DNA of 36,332 bases from Acidobacteriota bacterium (GCA_003225365.1 QHZN01000081.1:1-36332), one strand, 5' to 3'; counted from the stretch's first letter, positions 1-7,607 are shown. Notes: generated by a model from the sequence alone, not told the origin. A program made the numbers and translations.

Positions 1-1
1 C

Positions 2-1192
2 GGGCCGAAACCCGTCAAGGCGCTGAAAGAGCTCGGCGTGCCGATTTCGATTACGGTTCCCGAGCCGAACACCTGGCGGGAAGTGCTGGCGGCGCTCGAT
101 ACGAACCACGTCGAGCTCCGCGGCAAGCGCGTGGCCGTGCAGGAATACGGCATCCCAAACCAAGCCTTCCTGGCTGCTCTCGAAGAGCGCGGGGCAAACG
201 TCCTGCGCGTTCCCGTCTACCGCTGGACGCTCCCGGACGACCTCGAGCCGCTGCGGGCCGCGGTCGCTGCGATTATCGGAGGGGGCGCACGCGTGGTGTT
301 GTTCACCAATGCGGCTCAGGTTGAGAACCTGCTGGACGTGGCGGCGGGAATGGGCGTGAAAGACGCTCTCCTCGAAGCGCTCGGGCGGGCTGTGGTCGGG
401 TCTATCGGTCCGACTTGCACTGAAGTCATGGCCGTCTGCGGCATCGTGCCGGATTTCGAACCCGCCGTCCACAAGATGGGGATGCTCGCGCACGAAGCGG
501 CGCGCCGCGCGCACGAAATCCTGGAAATTAAATCACCATCGGCAGGCCGCGAGGTAACGCGCGTCCAAGGGTCAATGCGCGAAACCGCAAAACCCGAACG
601 TCCACTCTGGCAAGACTCGCTTCTGATGAAGGCATGCCGCCGCGAGCCCGTCGAGCGGACTCCCATTTGGCTGATGCGCCAGGCGGGCCGCTACATGCAG
701 GAATACCGCGAGCTTCGCGCCCGCGTGCCGTTTCTCGAGCTTTGCAAAAACGCGGACCTCGCCGCTGGAATCGCGGTGACCGCGGCGCACAAACTCGGTG
801 TGGACGCTGGAATCATCTTTGCCGATCTTCTCCTTATCGCGGAGCCGCTTGGGTTCGAGCTTCTGCTTCGCGGCGGCTCCCTTCACCCTGGCGTCGTACC
901 TCATCGAGGGCGGCGGATCGAAAGACTACGCGCGCACCAAAGCCTGGATGCACCGCGACCCCGGGGCGTGGCGCGCCTTGATGGAGCACCTGGCGCGCAA
1001 TCTCGCGCGCCTCGTGAACGCCCAGATCGCCGCGGGAGTTCAAGCCGTTCAGGTGTTCGACACCTGGGTCGGGTGCCTCGGGCCGGAGGATTACCGCGCG
1101 GGCGCCCAGCCCTACACGCGGCAGATGCTCGAGGCGGTTACGCCCGGCGCACCCATCATCCATTTCGCCGTCGGCGCGGGCACGCTGCTTGA
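2..1192 (+). CDS. hemD: Uroporphyrinogen-III synthase (HemD), 5' partial, reading into the HemE N-terminus
   Basis: HemD cyclises hydroxymethylbilane to uroporphyrinogen III in the cytoplasm. The open frame enters from the left edge, so the GTG at 38 is only an internal codon and the N-terminal domain is missing. Visible HemD features are the VVLFTNAAQVENLL stretch and the SIGPTCTEVMAVCGIVPDFEP stretch ending in a helix near base 530, typical of the C-terminal half of this poorly conserved family. There is no stop codon after HemD. The frame continues through an ATG at 575 into recognisable HemE sequence (RQAGRYMQEY) until about base 860, then runs out of frame to a TGA at 1190-1192. The last ~110 residues are therefore frameshift product. 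HemD is firm from its place in front of hemE and its motifs. Whether it makes a true HemD-HemE fusion or hemE re-initiates at 575 is open. Confidence 0.75.
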   Translation, partial: GPKPVKALKELGVPISITVPEPNTWREVLAALDTNHVELRGKRVAVQEYGIPNQAFLAALEERGANVLRVPVYRWTLPDDLEPLRAAVAAIIGGGARVVLFTNAAQVENLLDVAAGMGVKDALLEALGRAVVGSIGPTCTEVMAVCGIVPDFEPAVHKMGMLAHEAARRAHEILEIKSPSAGREVTRVQGSMRETAKPERPLWQDSLLMKACRREPVERTPIWLMRQAGRYMQEYRELRARVPFLELCKNADLAAGIAVTAAHKLGVDAGIIFADLLLIAEPLGFELLLRGGSLHPGVVPHRGRRIERLRAHQSLDAPRPRGVARLDGAPGAQSRAPRERPDRRGSSSRSGVRHLGRVPRAGGLPRGRPALHAADARGGYARRTHHPFRRRRGHAA

Positions 1193-1532
1193 AGCCATGC
1201 GCGAGGCGGGCGGCGACGTGATTGGGCTAGACTGGCGCGTCGAACTCGACGAAGCCTGGGCGCGCCTGGGGCCCGGCGTCGGCGTCCAAGGCAACCTCGA
1301 CCCGGCCGTGCTTTTCGCCGACCGCGCCACCATCCGCCGGCGCGTCGAGCGCATCCTTGCCCAAGCTGGGGGCCGCGCGGGGCACATCTTCAATCTCGGG
1401 CACGGCGTGCTGCCCGGCACGCCCTTTGAGAACGTCCTCGCATTGGTTGAAATGGTCAAGGAACTGGGTTCCCGCCCTTCGGCAGGCTCAGGGCGGGCTT
1501 TTCACGGGGACGACGTGAAGGTCGGCCGGTGA
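575..1532 (+). pseudogene. hemE: Uroporphyrinogen decarboxylase (HemE), disrupted by an out-of-frame internal deletion
   Basis: HemE decarboxylates uroporphyrinogen III to coproporphyrinogen III. The first part (575 to about 860) carries RQAGRY, with the substrate-binding Arg, and the family's IIFADLL segment with its Asp. The second part, in another frame (about 865 to the TGA at 1530-1532), carries APFTLASYLIEGG, FDTWVG, LDWRVELDEA, QGNLDP and FNLGHGV with the conserved His. Compared with E. coli HemE as I recall it, roughly 53 residues between the LGFEL-like and GFSGSPW-like segments are missing, and the two parts are out of frame. An ORF caller would report the second part as 798-1532. 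ATG 575 has AAGGG four bases upstream. The tail after EMVKELG looks derived from a repeat. It overlaps hemH by GTGA. It is broken as read; an assembly error is equally possible because haem synthesis needs this step. Confidence 0.85.
1468..1496. repeat. Dispersed TTCGGCAGGCTCAGGGC-type repeat inside the hemE 3' end
   Basis: The segment CCTTCGGCAGGCTCAGGGC matches a short motif (CCTTCGACTCCGCTCAGGG, TTCGACAGGCTCA, CTCAGGG) that recurs in this window at about 16997-17028, 34430-34462 and, decayed, at 9946. Here it codes for the SRPSAGSG part of the HemE tail, beyond the usual end of the protein. Confidence 0.5.
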
Positions 1533-2482
1533 CCGAAGTCAGGGGCCGCTCTTCCGCTATCGAGGCAGATTTGCGCTCCGCCGGGGTCCTGCTCATGGCG
1601 CATGGCGCGCCCGACCGGCTCGACGACATCCCCGAGTTTCTCCTGAACGTTCGCGGCGGGCGGCCGCTGCCGCAGGCGGCGGTCGAGGAGATCGTCCGCC
1701 GTTACGCCGCCATCGGAGGCTCGCCGCTTCTGGCCCGAACGCGCCGCCAGGCGGAAGCGCTCGCGCGACTCCTTGGTCTCCCCGTCTATGTCGGCATGCG
1801 GAACTGGAAGCCCTTTATCGCCGAGGCGCTCGAGCTCGTTCGGCGAGATGGCGTGAAGCGCCTGGTGGCGCTCTGCCTGGCTCCGCAGAATTCGAGCACC
1901 AGCATCGGGCTCTACCGGAAGTCGCTTGAGGCCGCGCGGTCGAGCGGTGCTCCCGAACTCGAAGTGGAGTTTATCGAAAGCTGGCACGACCATCCCGGCC
2001 TCATCGCCGCGTTTGGCAAACGGCTCAGCGAAGCCCGGGCGCGCACCTACTCGGAAGCGGGCGAACCCGTGCCCGTCGTCTTCACTGCGCATAGCGTCCC
2101 GGAGCGAACCGTCGCCGGCGGCGACCCCTACATCCGCCAAGTGCGGGAAACCGCAGCGCTGGTCGCACAAGCAGTGGGAATGGACGACTACCGCTTGGCG
2201 TATCAGAGCCAGGGGATGGCCGGCGAGCCGTGGATTGGCCCCACGGTCGAGTCCCAGATCAGCGAGCTCGCCGCCGAGGGCCGCAGGCACGTGCTTCTTG
2301 CGCCCATTGGCTTTGTCTCCGACCACGTCGAAATCCTCTACGACGTGGACATCGCGTTCCGCCGTTACGGGGAAGGGAAGGGCGTGAAGGTCCACCGCAC
2401 GGAGTCGCTCAACGACAGCCCCTTATTCATTATGGCGCTCGCGGACATCGTGACCACGCGGCTGGCGGCAAAAGTCCAGTGA
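1529..2482 (+). CDS. hemH: Ferrochelatase (protoporphyrin or coproporphyrin ferrochelatase)
   Basis: HemH inserts ferrous iron into a porphyrin ring. The 317-residue product has the short, cytosolic form of the family. The active-site His is in FTAHSVPE (His188) and the conserved Glu is in SDHVEILYDVD (Glu268); LLMAHGAPD and the YQSQGMAGEPWIGP stretch are also diagnostic. No C-terminal cysteines for a [2Fe-2S] cluster are seen. The GTG start at 1529 overlaps the hemE stop TGA (GTGA), which points to translational coupling; the first ATG-like Met is not until residue 23, inside the family core. The next gene is a FAD-dependent oxidase that would supply its substrate. Whether the pathway is the protoporphyrin or the coproporphyrin-dependent branch cannot be decided here, since no hemN/hemF or hemQ is in the window. 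Confidence 0.95.
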   Translation: MTEVRGRSSAIEADLRSAGVLLMAHGAPDRLDDIPEFLLNVRGGRPLPQAAVEEIVRRYAAIGGSPLLARTRRQAEALARLLGLPVYVGMRNWKPFIAEALELVRRDGVKRLVALCLAPQNSSTSIGLYRKSLEAARSSGAPELEVEFIESWHDHPGLIAAFGKRLSEARARTYSEAGEPVPVVFTAHSVPERTVAGGDPYIRQVRETAALVAQAVGMDDYRLAYQSQGMAGEPWIGPTVESQISELAAEGRRHVLLAPIGFVSDHVEILYDVDIAFRRYGEGKGVKVHRTESLNDSPLFIMALADIVTTRLAAKVQ

Positions 2483-3948
2483 GCGCAAGAGGCCGGTCCA
2501 GCGCACCTCTGCGGGGAAGTGGCTTGACGAGTTCCAGCCCATCGCGGCGACGCATTGTGGTCGTAGGCGGCGGCATCTCCGGCCTGGCGGCGGCTTACAC
2601 GCTTGCCCGCGCGCGGCAAGCGGGGGCGCCGATTGAAGAGTACCTCCTGGAAGGAAGCCCGCGCTGGGGCGGAGTGATCCGCACTGAGAAGTTCGACGGC
2701 TTCGTTATCGAAGGCGGCCCCGACAGCTTCCTCACGGAAAAACCGGAGGCCGCGGCGCTCTGCCGCGAATTGGGGCTCGCGAGCCATCTCCTCGGGTCAA
2801 ACGACCGCGAGCGGCGAACCTACATCCTCCACCGCGGGCGGCTCGAGCCGCTTCCCGACGGCCTTTACATGCTCGTGCCCACGCGCCTCTGGCCGCTGGT
2901 GAGAACGCCGCTGCTGCCCGCCCGCTCGAAGCTCTCTGCACTGGCTGAGTTGTTCCGACGACCCTCGGGCGACCGCGCCGATGAGTCCGCAGCGAGTTTC
3001 GTCGGCCGCCACTTTGGTCCGGCGATGGTTCAGAATATCGCGGACCCGCTGCTTGCGGGAGTGTACGGTGGGGATTCCGAAAACTTGAGCGCGCCCGCCG
3101 TGCTCCCGCGCTTCTGGCGCATAGAGAAGGAAACCGGCAGCCTGACGCGTGGAGTTCTTCGCGCCCGCCGAGCACATCGCCGAGAGGCAGCGTCGGCGCC
3201 GCTGTTTACGACTCTCGATGGCGGCCTCGAGGAGCTGGTGCGGGCGCTTGTCGAGCGGCTCGAGCCTTCGCGCCTGCTCCTCGGTCAAAAAGTCGAAGTC
3301 CTGGAAACTGGCGCACGGCAGCCGAAGGGCCGGCCGAGATGGGTGGTCCGCGTGAGCGAGGGAGCGGCGATCGAGGCGGACGCCGTCGTCCTGGCTCTGC
3401 CCGCCTATGAGAGCGCGCGGCTCCTTGCGCGAGCCGACCCCGTGCTCGCGCAAAGGCTGGGCGAAATTCCGTACTCCTCGGCGGTGACCGTGGCGTTTGG
3501 GTTCGAGTCGAAGGACGTGAAACTGGCGCCCGGTCACGGGCTTCTCGTCCCGCGCCAAGAGCGGCGGCGGCTGCTCGCCGTGACCTTCGTTCACGCCAAG
3601 TTCCCGCGCCGCGCGCCTCCGGGAAAGCTCCTGCTCCGCTGCTTTCTCGGAGGGACTCGCGACCCGGAGATTATCGGCGCAAGCGACGAGGAAATCGTCG
3701 GCTGGGCGCGCAAGGAGCTGGCCGCGATTCTGGGCCTTCGCGCCACGCCGCTCTTTCACCGCTTGACGCGCTCCCCCCAAGCGATGGCGCAATACACGGT
3801 CGGCCACCTCGAGCGCCTCCGCGCCATCGAGGCTCGCGTCAAACAGCTCCCCGGTCTTTCACTTTCAGGAAATGCCTATTCGGGTATAGGAATATCCGAT
3901 TGTATTCGCAGCGGGCAGGCGGCGGCCGCACGGGCGCTTTCGGTCTAG
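2479..3948 (+). CDS. hemG: FAD-dependent protoporphyrinogen/coproporphyrinogen oxidase (HemG/HemY type)
   Basis: This enzyme oxidises protoporphyrinogen IX or coproporphyrinogen III to the porphyrin, using FAD. The dinucleotide-binding motif GGGISG is at residues 30-35, followed by the FAD-ribose acidic position in LLEGSPRWGG and by VIEGGPDSFLTEKP, a hallmark of the HemY/PPOX family. ADPLLAGVYGGD and the C-terminal LSGNAYSGIGISDCI complete the flavin site. The GTG at 2479 overlaps the hemH stop as GTGA and gives 489 residues with a Ser/Arg-rich extension of about 24 residues. A TTG at 2524 behind GGGGAAG is a credible shorter start. The open frame extends upstream to 2230, but that part lies inside hemH and is not coding. 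The stop at 3946-3948 overlaps the stop of the convergent Rrf2 gene. In databases hemG and hemY are both used for this enzyme type. Confidence 0.93.
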   Translation: MSARGRSSAPLRGSGLTSSSPSRRRIVVVGGGISGLAAAYTLARARQAGAPIEEYLLEGSPRWGGVIRTEKFDGFVIEGGPDSFLTEKPEAAALCRELGLASHLLGSNDRERRTYILHRGRLEPLPDGLYMLVPTRLWPLVRTPLLPARSKLSALAELFRRPSGDRADESAASFVGRHFGPAMVQNIADPLLAGVYGGDSENLSAPAVLPRFWRIEKETGSLTRGVLRARRAHRREAASAPLFTTLDGGLEELVRALVERLEPSRLLLGQKVEVLETGARQPKGRPRWVVRVSEGAAIEADAVVLALPAYESARLLARADPVLAQRLGEIPYSSAVTVAFGFESKDVKLAPGHGLLVPRQERRRLLAVTFVHAKFPRRAPPGKLLLRCFLGGTRDPEIIGASDEEIVGWARKELAAILGLRATPLFHRLTRSPQAMAQYTVGHLERLRAIEARVKQLPGLSLSGNAYSGIGISDCIRSGQAAAARALSV

Positions 3949-4442
3949 GGGCTGGAAGGATTTCCCGGCTTGAGCGAGGAGGGGACCGGGCCGGCCACCT
4001 GGATCAGAGGACTCACCCAGGCCTCCATGTCCGGTTCATGGGCCAGGAGTTCCTGAAGGGTCGTGTGGTTCAGGACGTGGTCCACCACTCTTTGTACGGC
4101 GCGCCAGAGGGAGCGGATGGAGCAATCGAGGGAGTTCGCGCAGACGTCCTCGACTCCGGCGTGATCTTGGCAGAAGGCGGGCTCGAAGAGCCGTCCCCCC
4201 AAGAGCGCCAGGACTTCCCCCACTCGGATTTCCCCGGCCGGCCGCGTTAGTTGGTAGCCGCCCGCCTGCCCGCGCGCGCTGGTCAGGATGCCGCTGCGGC
4301 GCAAGATCCTCAAGAGCTTTGCGGCGTAGAAGACCGAGATGCCCTCCTCGGCGCTGATTTCCGTGATGGTCAGGCTGCGGCCCGCCCGGGCGATGCGCAG
4401 CAGGCAGCGCAGTCCGTATTCTTCCTGGGAGGTAAGTTTCAT
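3945..4442 (-). CDS. Rrf2 family iron-sulphur-type transcriptional regulator (distal copy)
   Basis: The 165-residue protein starts with the canonical Rrf2 opening MKLTSQEEYGLRCLLRIA and has a winged helix-turn-helix (about residues 24-66, ending SARGQAGGYQLTRP). Three cysteines, Cys91, Cys101 and Cys107 in CX9CX5C, sit where IscR-like members bind an Fe-S cluster. The ATG at 4442 is chosen over a TTG at 4454 because Rrf2 proteins begin MKL. It is the last gene of the minus-strand SUF series, 148 bases after sufT, so it may have its own promoter: a TTGACT at 4490-4495 with a weak TAAGGT 16 bases downstream is visible. Its stop codon overlaps the stop of the convergent porphyrin oxidase. It could regulate SUF or iron genes in response to cluster status; the target is inferred from position only. 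Confidence 0.9.
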   Translation of the reverse strand: MKLTSQEEYGLRCLLRIARAGRSLTITEISAEEGISVFYAAKLLRILRRSGILTSARGQAGGYQLTRPAGEIRVGEVLALLGGRLFEPAFCQDHAGVEDVCANSLDCSIRSLWRAVQRVVDHVLNHTTLQELLAHEPDMEAWVSPLIQVAGPVPSSLKPGNPSSP

Positions 4443-4590
4443 ATTCAGCCTCAAACCATCGCGCCGAACCTTACGGGCCGAGTGTTAAAAGTCAAAAGAG
4501 AGTGATAGAGTTCTCGACTCCCCTTGGCGAAGCCAGGCTCAGGCGCCTCTGCTCTTTCGCCGTTTGACTCTTGACTCCCAACCGCCCTTC

Positions 4591-4974
4591 TTACAAGAAT
4601 CCCAACTGCAGCTTCGCCGCTTCCGACATGCGGTCCTTAGTCCACGGCGGATCCCAAACGACATCCACCTTGACTTCCGCCACCATGGGAAGCACGGTGA
4701 TCTTGTCTTCGACTTCGCCGGGCAGGGTTCCCGCCGCCGGGCATCCCGGCGCCGTCAGCGTCATTTGCACAAAGACGCGGCCGCTCGGCTCCACGCGGGT
4801 GTCATAAATTAGTCCTAAATCGTATATATTCACAGGGATTTCTGGATCGTAACAGGATCGAAGCGCCTCGACGATCTTTTCCTGGAGCGCCTGTATTTCC
4901 TGCTCGCTCAGGTTCGCGGGCGCGGGAGGCGGCGCGCCAGGAGGGTTCGGGGGGGAGGGTATCTGGGTGCTCAT
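4591..4974 (-). CDS. sufT: SufT-like Fe-S assembly factor (DUF59/MIP18 family)
   Basis: A 127-residue DUF59 protein. After a Pro-rich N-terminal tail (residues 1-20) comes the domain core with YDPEIPVNIYDLGLIYD and TLTAPGCPAAG, where the single conserved cysteine of the family lies, ending in VVWDPPWTKDRMSEAAKLQLG. SufT-type proteins are accessory factors in Fe-S cluster maturation and are often encoded in SUF operons beside sufU, as here. The ATG overlaps the sufU stop by ATGA (4971-4974), so the two are very likely translated together. Family and context agree; the precise biochemical step carried out by SufT is not established. Confidence 0.92.
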   Translation of the reverse strand: MSTQIPSPPNPPGAPPPAPANLSEQEIQALQEKIVEALRSCYDPEIPVNIYDLGLIYDTRVEPSGRVFVQMTLTAPGCPAAGTLPGEVEDKITVLPMVAEVKVDVVWDPPWTKDRMSEAAKLQLGFL

Positions 4975-5444
4975 CGAATTTCTCCTGGAGCTGCGTCGTC
5001 TTTTTCGGTCGTGACGGCCTCACCCTTGCCGAGCGCGCTCTGGAGCGTGTGCCAGGCCAGCGTCGCGCACTTCACGCGCGCCGGGAAGCCGGAAACGCCG
5101 GAGAAAACCGCCAGCTTGCCCAGGTTCTTGCCGTTTTCGAGGTTCTTGCCAGTCACCAGTCCATAAAAACGCTCGAAAAGGTTCGCCGCCTCGGCCAGTG
5201 TTTTGCCCTTAACGGTCTCCGTCAATACCGAGGCCGATGCGATCGAGATGGCGCAGCCGGAACCCTGAAAGCTCGCGTCGGCGATGCGGCCGCTCTCGAG
5301 CTTCACAAAGAGCGTCACACGGTCGCCGCACAGAGGGTTATAACCCTCGGCGCGGTGGTCGGATTCCGGCATCACCCGGAAATTGTGCGGGTGGCGGTTG
5401 TGGTCGAGAATCATTTCCTGATAGAGCTCGTGAAGGTCCGACAT
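4971..5444 (-). CDS. sufU: SufU Fe-S scaffold / zinc-dependent sulphurtransferase
   Basis: A 157-residue IscU-like protein of the SufU branch. The conserved cysteines are in NPLCGD (Cys39, with Asp41), GSGCAIS (Cys64) and RVKCATLAW (Cys126), which bind zinc and accept sulphur from SufS in well studied members. The insertion between the second and third cysteines (about residues 90-115) is typical of SufU and absent from IscU. The start at 5444 has AGAGG six bases upstream. It lies 10 bases after the phosphatase gene and overlaps sufT by ATGA. With SufS in the same operon, it is the likely sulphur relay to the SufBCD scaffold; there is no sufE in the window. Confidence 0.95.
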   Translation of the reverse strand: MSDLHELYQEMILDHNRHPHNFRVMPESDHRAEGYNPLCGDRVTLFVKLESGRIADASFQGSGCAISIASASVLTETVKGKTLAEAANLFERFYGLVTGKNLENGKNLGKLAVFSGVSGFPARVKCATLAWHTLQSALGKGEAVTTEKDDAAPGEIR

Positions 5445-5454
5445 GGATTACCTC

Positions 5455-5967
5455 TTAACCCGCAACGCGCACATGAGCCACGTCCTGAGCCAGACGTGCC
5501 ACCCATTCGCTCTGCTCGGCGGTCTCAGGAACCGGGCAACCACGGGCTGAGCTCACTCGTCTGATCGCCGAATTGGGCCCAAGACCTCCCACCACCAGAA
5601 GGCTCGCGACGATAATTGAAGACCGCCCGAGACCCTGCCGGCAATGCACCGCTACGTTTTCTCCTTCGGCCAATTTCTTCTCCAAGCTTCGAATGAAAGC
5701 CAGAGCCTCCGGGTAGGTAGGCGGAACACCCCGATCGGTAATCGGAAACGAAAGAAAAGTGATGCCCTGCTCACGACATCGCATCTCTACTGGGGTTAAG
5801 TTGAAAGCCCTCATCTCGTCCGGCGTTAGCAGTGAGACCACAAAGCATATACCAGACTCACGCCAGCCTTTCGCTTCATCTTCAAGCCAGTCTCCGCCGC
5901 GAGGCCGCGCGGAGATGGCAAGACGTCCGGCCCACGGGCCCTCAACCCAGTAAAGCATTGGAGTCAT
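5455..5967 (-). CDS. CX5R tyrosine/dual-specificity phosphatase-like protein
   Basis: A 170-residue cytosolic protein with the cysteine-phosphatase signature HCRQGLGRSS (Cys109, Arg115; CX5R) and a likely general-acid Asp78 in PITDRGVPPT, 31 residues before the cysteine, which fits the dual-specificity/atypical PTP fold. The N-terminus resembles small phosphatases beginning with a WVEGPWAGRLAISARP-type strand. The open frame extends to 6087, but the ATG at 5967 is preceded by GGAG at five bases and is the natural start. It sits between sufS and sufU, 35 bases after a frameshifted ParB-like gene and 10 bases before sufU, on the same strand. The substrate is unknown, and a role in Fe-S metabolism is suggested only by position. 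Confidence 0.88.
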   Translation of the reverse strand: MTPMLYWVEGPWAGRLAISARPRGGDWLEDEAKGWRESGICFVVSLLTPDEMRAFNLTPVEMRCREQGITFLSFPITDRGVPPTYPEALAFIRSLEKKLAEGENVAVHCRQGLGRSSIIVASLLVVGGLGPNSAIRRVSSARGCPVPETAEQSEWVARLAQDVAHVRVAG

Positions 5968-6001
5968 CTTCGCTCCCTTTAGTGAAGCACAGGCCAATAC
6001 G

Positions 6002-6248
6002 CTATTCGCTTGCGGAGACGATTTCTCTTGGCAGCGAATCCACGTCAATTCCCCGGTCACGAAGGATTCGAATTCGATGGTGCCCATCCAGTACAGTCCC
6101 GTCGGCGCGTGCCTTTAGAGAATGCGTTCCACCGAGTAGAAGTGTCTCCTTAGATCTCTTCCGTCGAAAGTCTTCCCAGTTCGGCCAGCTTCACCGGGCT
6201 CAACGAAGCGCTTGAGTGAAGCGGCTTCAGCGGCGGGAATTTCGTCAT
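6002..6248 (-). pseudogene. Small ParB/sulfiredoxin-fold-like protein gene with a single-base frameshift
   Basis: This gene is visible only when two frames are joined. ATG 6248 has AAGGA nine bases upstream and lies 18 bases after sufS. It reads MTKFPPLKPLHSS and continues to LSTEEI, then hits TAA at 6150-6152. Skipping one base there continues into KETLLLGG, then RADGTVLDGHHRIRILRDRG and VDSLPREI, ending at TAG 6002-6004. The total is 81 residues, and the span of 247 bases equals 82 codons plus one, as expected for one inserted base. DGHHRIRILRDRG is the ParB N-terminal/sulfiredoxin-like nucleotide-binding motif. A standard ORF search misses it. It may be a real mutation or a consensus error; 34 bases separate it from the downstream phosphatase. 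Confidence 0.7.
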
Positions 6249-6266
6249 GCTTTGAAATCCTTCGAA

Positions 6267-7607
6267 TCAGGCGAACATCTCCTTGACCCTGTGAATGCCT
6301 CGAACCAGCGCATCCACTTCTTCGCGGGTGTTGTAAAACGCGAACGAGGCGCGGGTGGTGGCGGGGACGCCGAAGCGCTCCATGACGGGCTGCGCGCAGT
6401 GGTGGCCGGTGCGCACGGCGATGCCTTCCTGGTCGAGCAGCGTGCCCGCGTCGTGCGGGTGGACGCCCTCGATGACAAACGAGAGCACGCCCGCCTTCTC
6501 CCGCGCCGTGCCGATGATCCGGACGCCAGGAATTTTTTCGATTTGTTGGGTGGCGTAAGCCAGGAGCGCGCGCTCGTGCTCGGCGGGCCGCTCAAACCCC
6601 AGCTCCCGGAGGTAATCGAGCGCCGCGCCCAGCCCCACGACGTCGGCGATGTTGGGCGTCCCCGCTTCAAACTTGTACGGGATGTCGTTGTAAGTTGTTT
6701 TTTCGAACCTCACCGAGCGGATCATGTCCCCGCCGCCCTGATAAGGCGGCATGGCCTCGAGGAGTTCGGCCCGGCCCCAGAGCACGCCCACGCCGGTGGG
6801 GCCGAAAACTTTGTGGCTGGAGAAGGCGTAGAAGTCCGCGCCGAGCGTCTGAACGTCAATCTTCAGGTGGGGGGCGGCCTGCGCCCCGTCCACCACTACT
6901 ACCGCGCCCACGCGCTTCGCCGCCTGGACAATGCGTGCGACGGGATTGACCGTGCCCAGGGCGTTCGAGACGTGCGCCACGGCGACGATGCGCGTCTCGG
7001 TACCGAGCCGCTTCTCGAATTCATCAAATATCAGCTCGCCTCGGTCGTTGATGGGCGCGACCGTTAGCCGCGCGCCCTTTTCTTCCGTCAACAATTGCCA
7101 GGGCACGATGTTCGAATGGTGCTCCATGGCGGTGATCAGGACTTCGTCGCCGGCGCGGAGATTTGCCCGGCCGAAGCTTGCCGCCACAAGATTGATGGCC
7201 TCGGTCGTTCCCCGCACGAAGACGATTTCGCGCGCCTCCCGCGCGTTCAGGAATCGTTGCGCCTTGACCCGCGCCGCCTCGTAGGCGCGCGTGGCGCGCT
7301 CGGAGAGTTCGTGAACGCCGCGATGGACGTTCGAGCAGAACTCCGTATAAAAGCTCATCAGCGCGTCCACCACGACGCGCGGCTTCTGGCTGGTCGCGGC
7401 GTTGTCGAGATACACCAGGGGCTTGCCGTGGACTTTCTCTTTGAGAATCGGGAAGTCCGCGCGGACTGCTTCAACATTAAATGCCGGTGATTTCACTTTC
7501 CGCCCGCTCGCCTTCGTGATGGGATGGACCGTGGTTGTCATGGGTTCGTTTCCGTCTGGAATTCCGAGTCTGGAGCTCAGGTTCCTTCTCCCTTCTTCGG
7601 ATGTCAT
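6267..7607 (-). CDS. sufS: Cysteine desulphurase SufS (class-V aminotransferase fold)
   Basis: SufS is a PLP enzyme that takes sulphur from cysteine and passes it to SufU. The protein has VYLDNAATSQKP, the GTTEAINLVA segment, EHHSNIVPW, the PLP lysine in SSHKVFGPTGVG, and the catalytic cysteine in RTGHHCAQP with the group-II spacing typical of SufS. It ends with the usual VDALVRGIHRVKEMF. The ATG at 7607 overlaps the sufD stop by ATGA and has GGAG seven bases upstream, giving 446 residues. An internal ATG at 7541 would give 424, nearer the family's usual ~410. The frame remains open to 8000, but that part lies inside sufD in another frame and is not coding. The operon continues 18 bases later with the ParB-like gene. 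Confidence 0.95.
   Translation of the reverse strand: MTSEEGRRNLSSRLGIPDGNEPMTTTVHPITKASGRKVKSPAFNVEAVRADFPILKEKVHGKPLVYLDNAATSQKPRVVVDALMSFYTEFCSNVHRGVHELSERATRAYEAARVKAQRFLNAREAREIVFVRGTTEAINLVAASFGRANLRAGDEVLITAMEHHSNIVPWQLLTEEKGARLTVAPINDRGELIFDEFEKRLGTETRIVAVAHVSNALGTVNPVARIVQAAKRVGAVVVVDGAQAAPHLKIDVQTLGADFYAFSSHKVFGPTGVGVLWGRAELLEAMPPYQGGGDMIRSVRFEKTTYNDIPYKFEAGTPNIADVVGLGAALDYLRELGFERPAEHERALLAYATQQIEKIPGVRIIGTAREKAGVLSFVIEGVHPHDAGTLLDQEGIAVRTGHHCAQPVMERFGVPATTRASFAFYNTREEVDALVRGIHRVKEMFA

Noticed and set aside
2230-2478. N-terminal extension of the porphyrin oxidase frame
   Set aside because: It lies within hemH, is out of frame with it, and the GTG at 2479 overlapping the hemH stop is a natural start.
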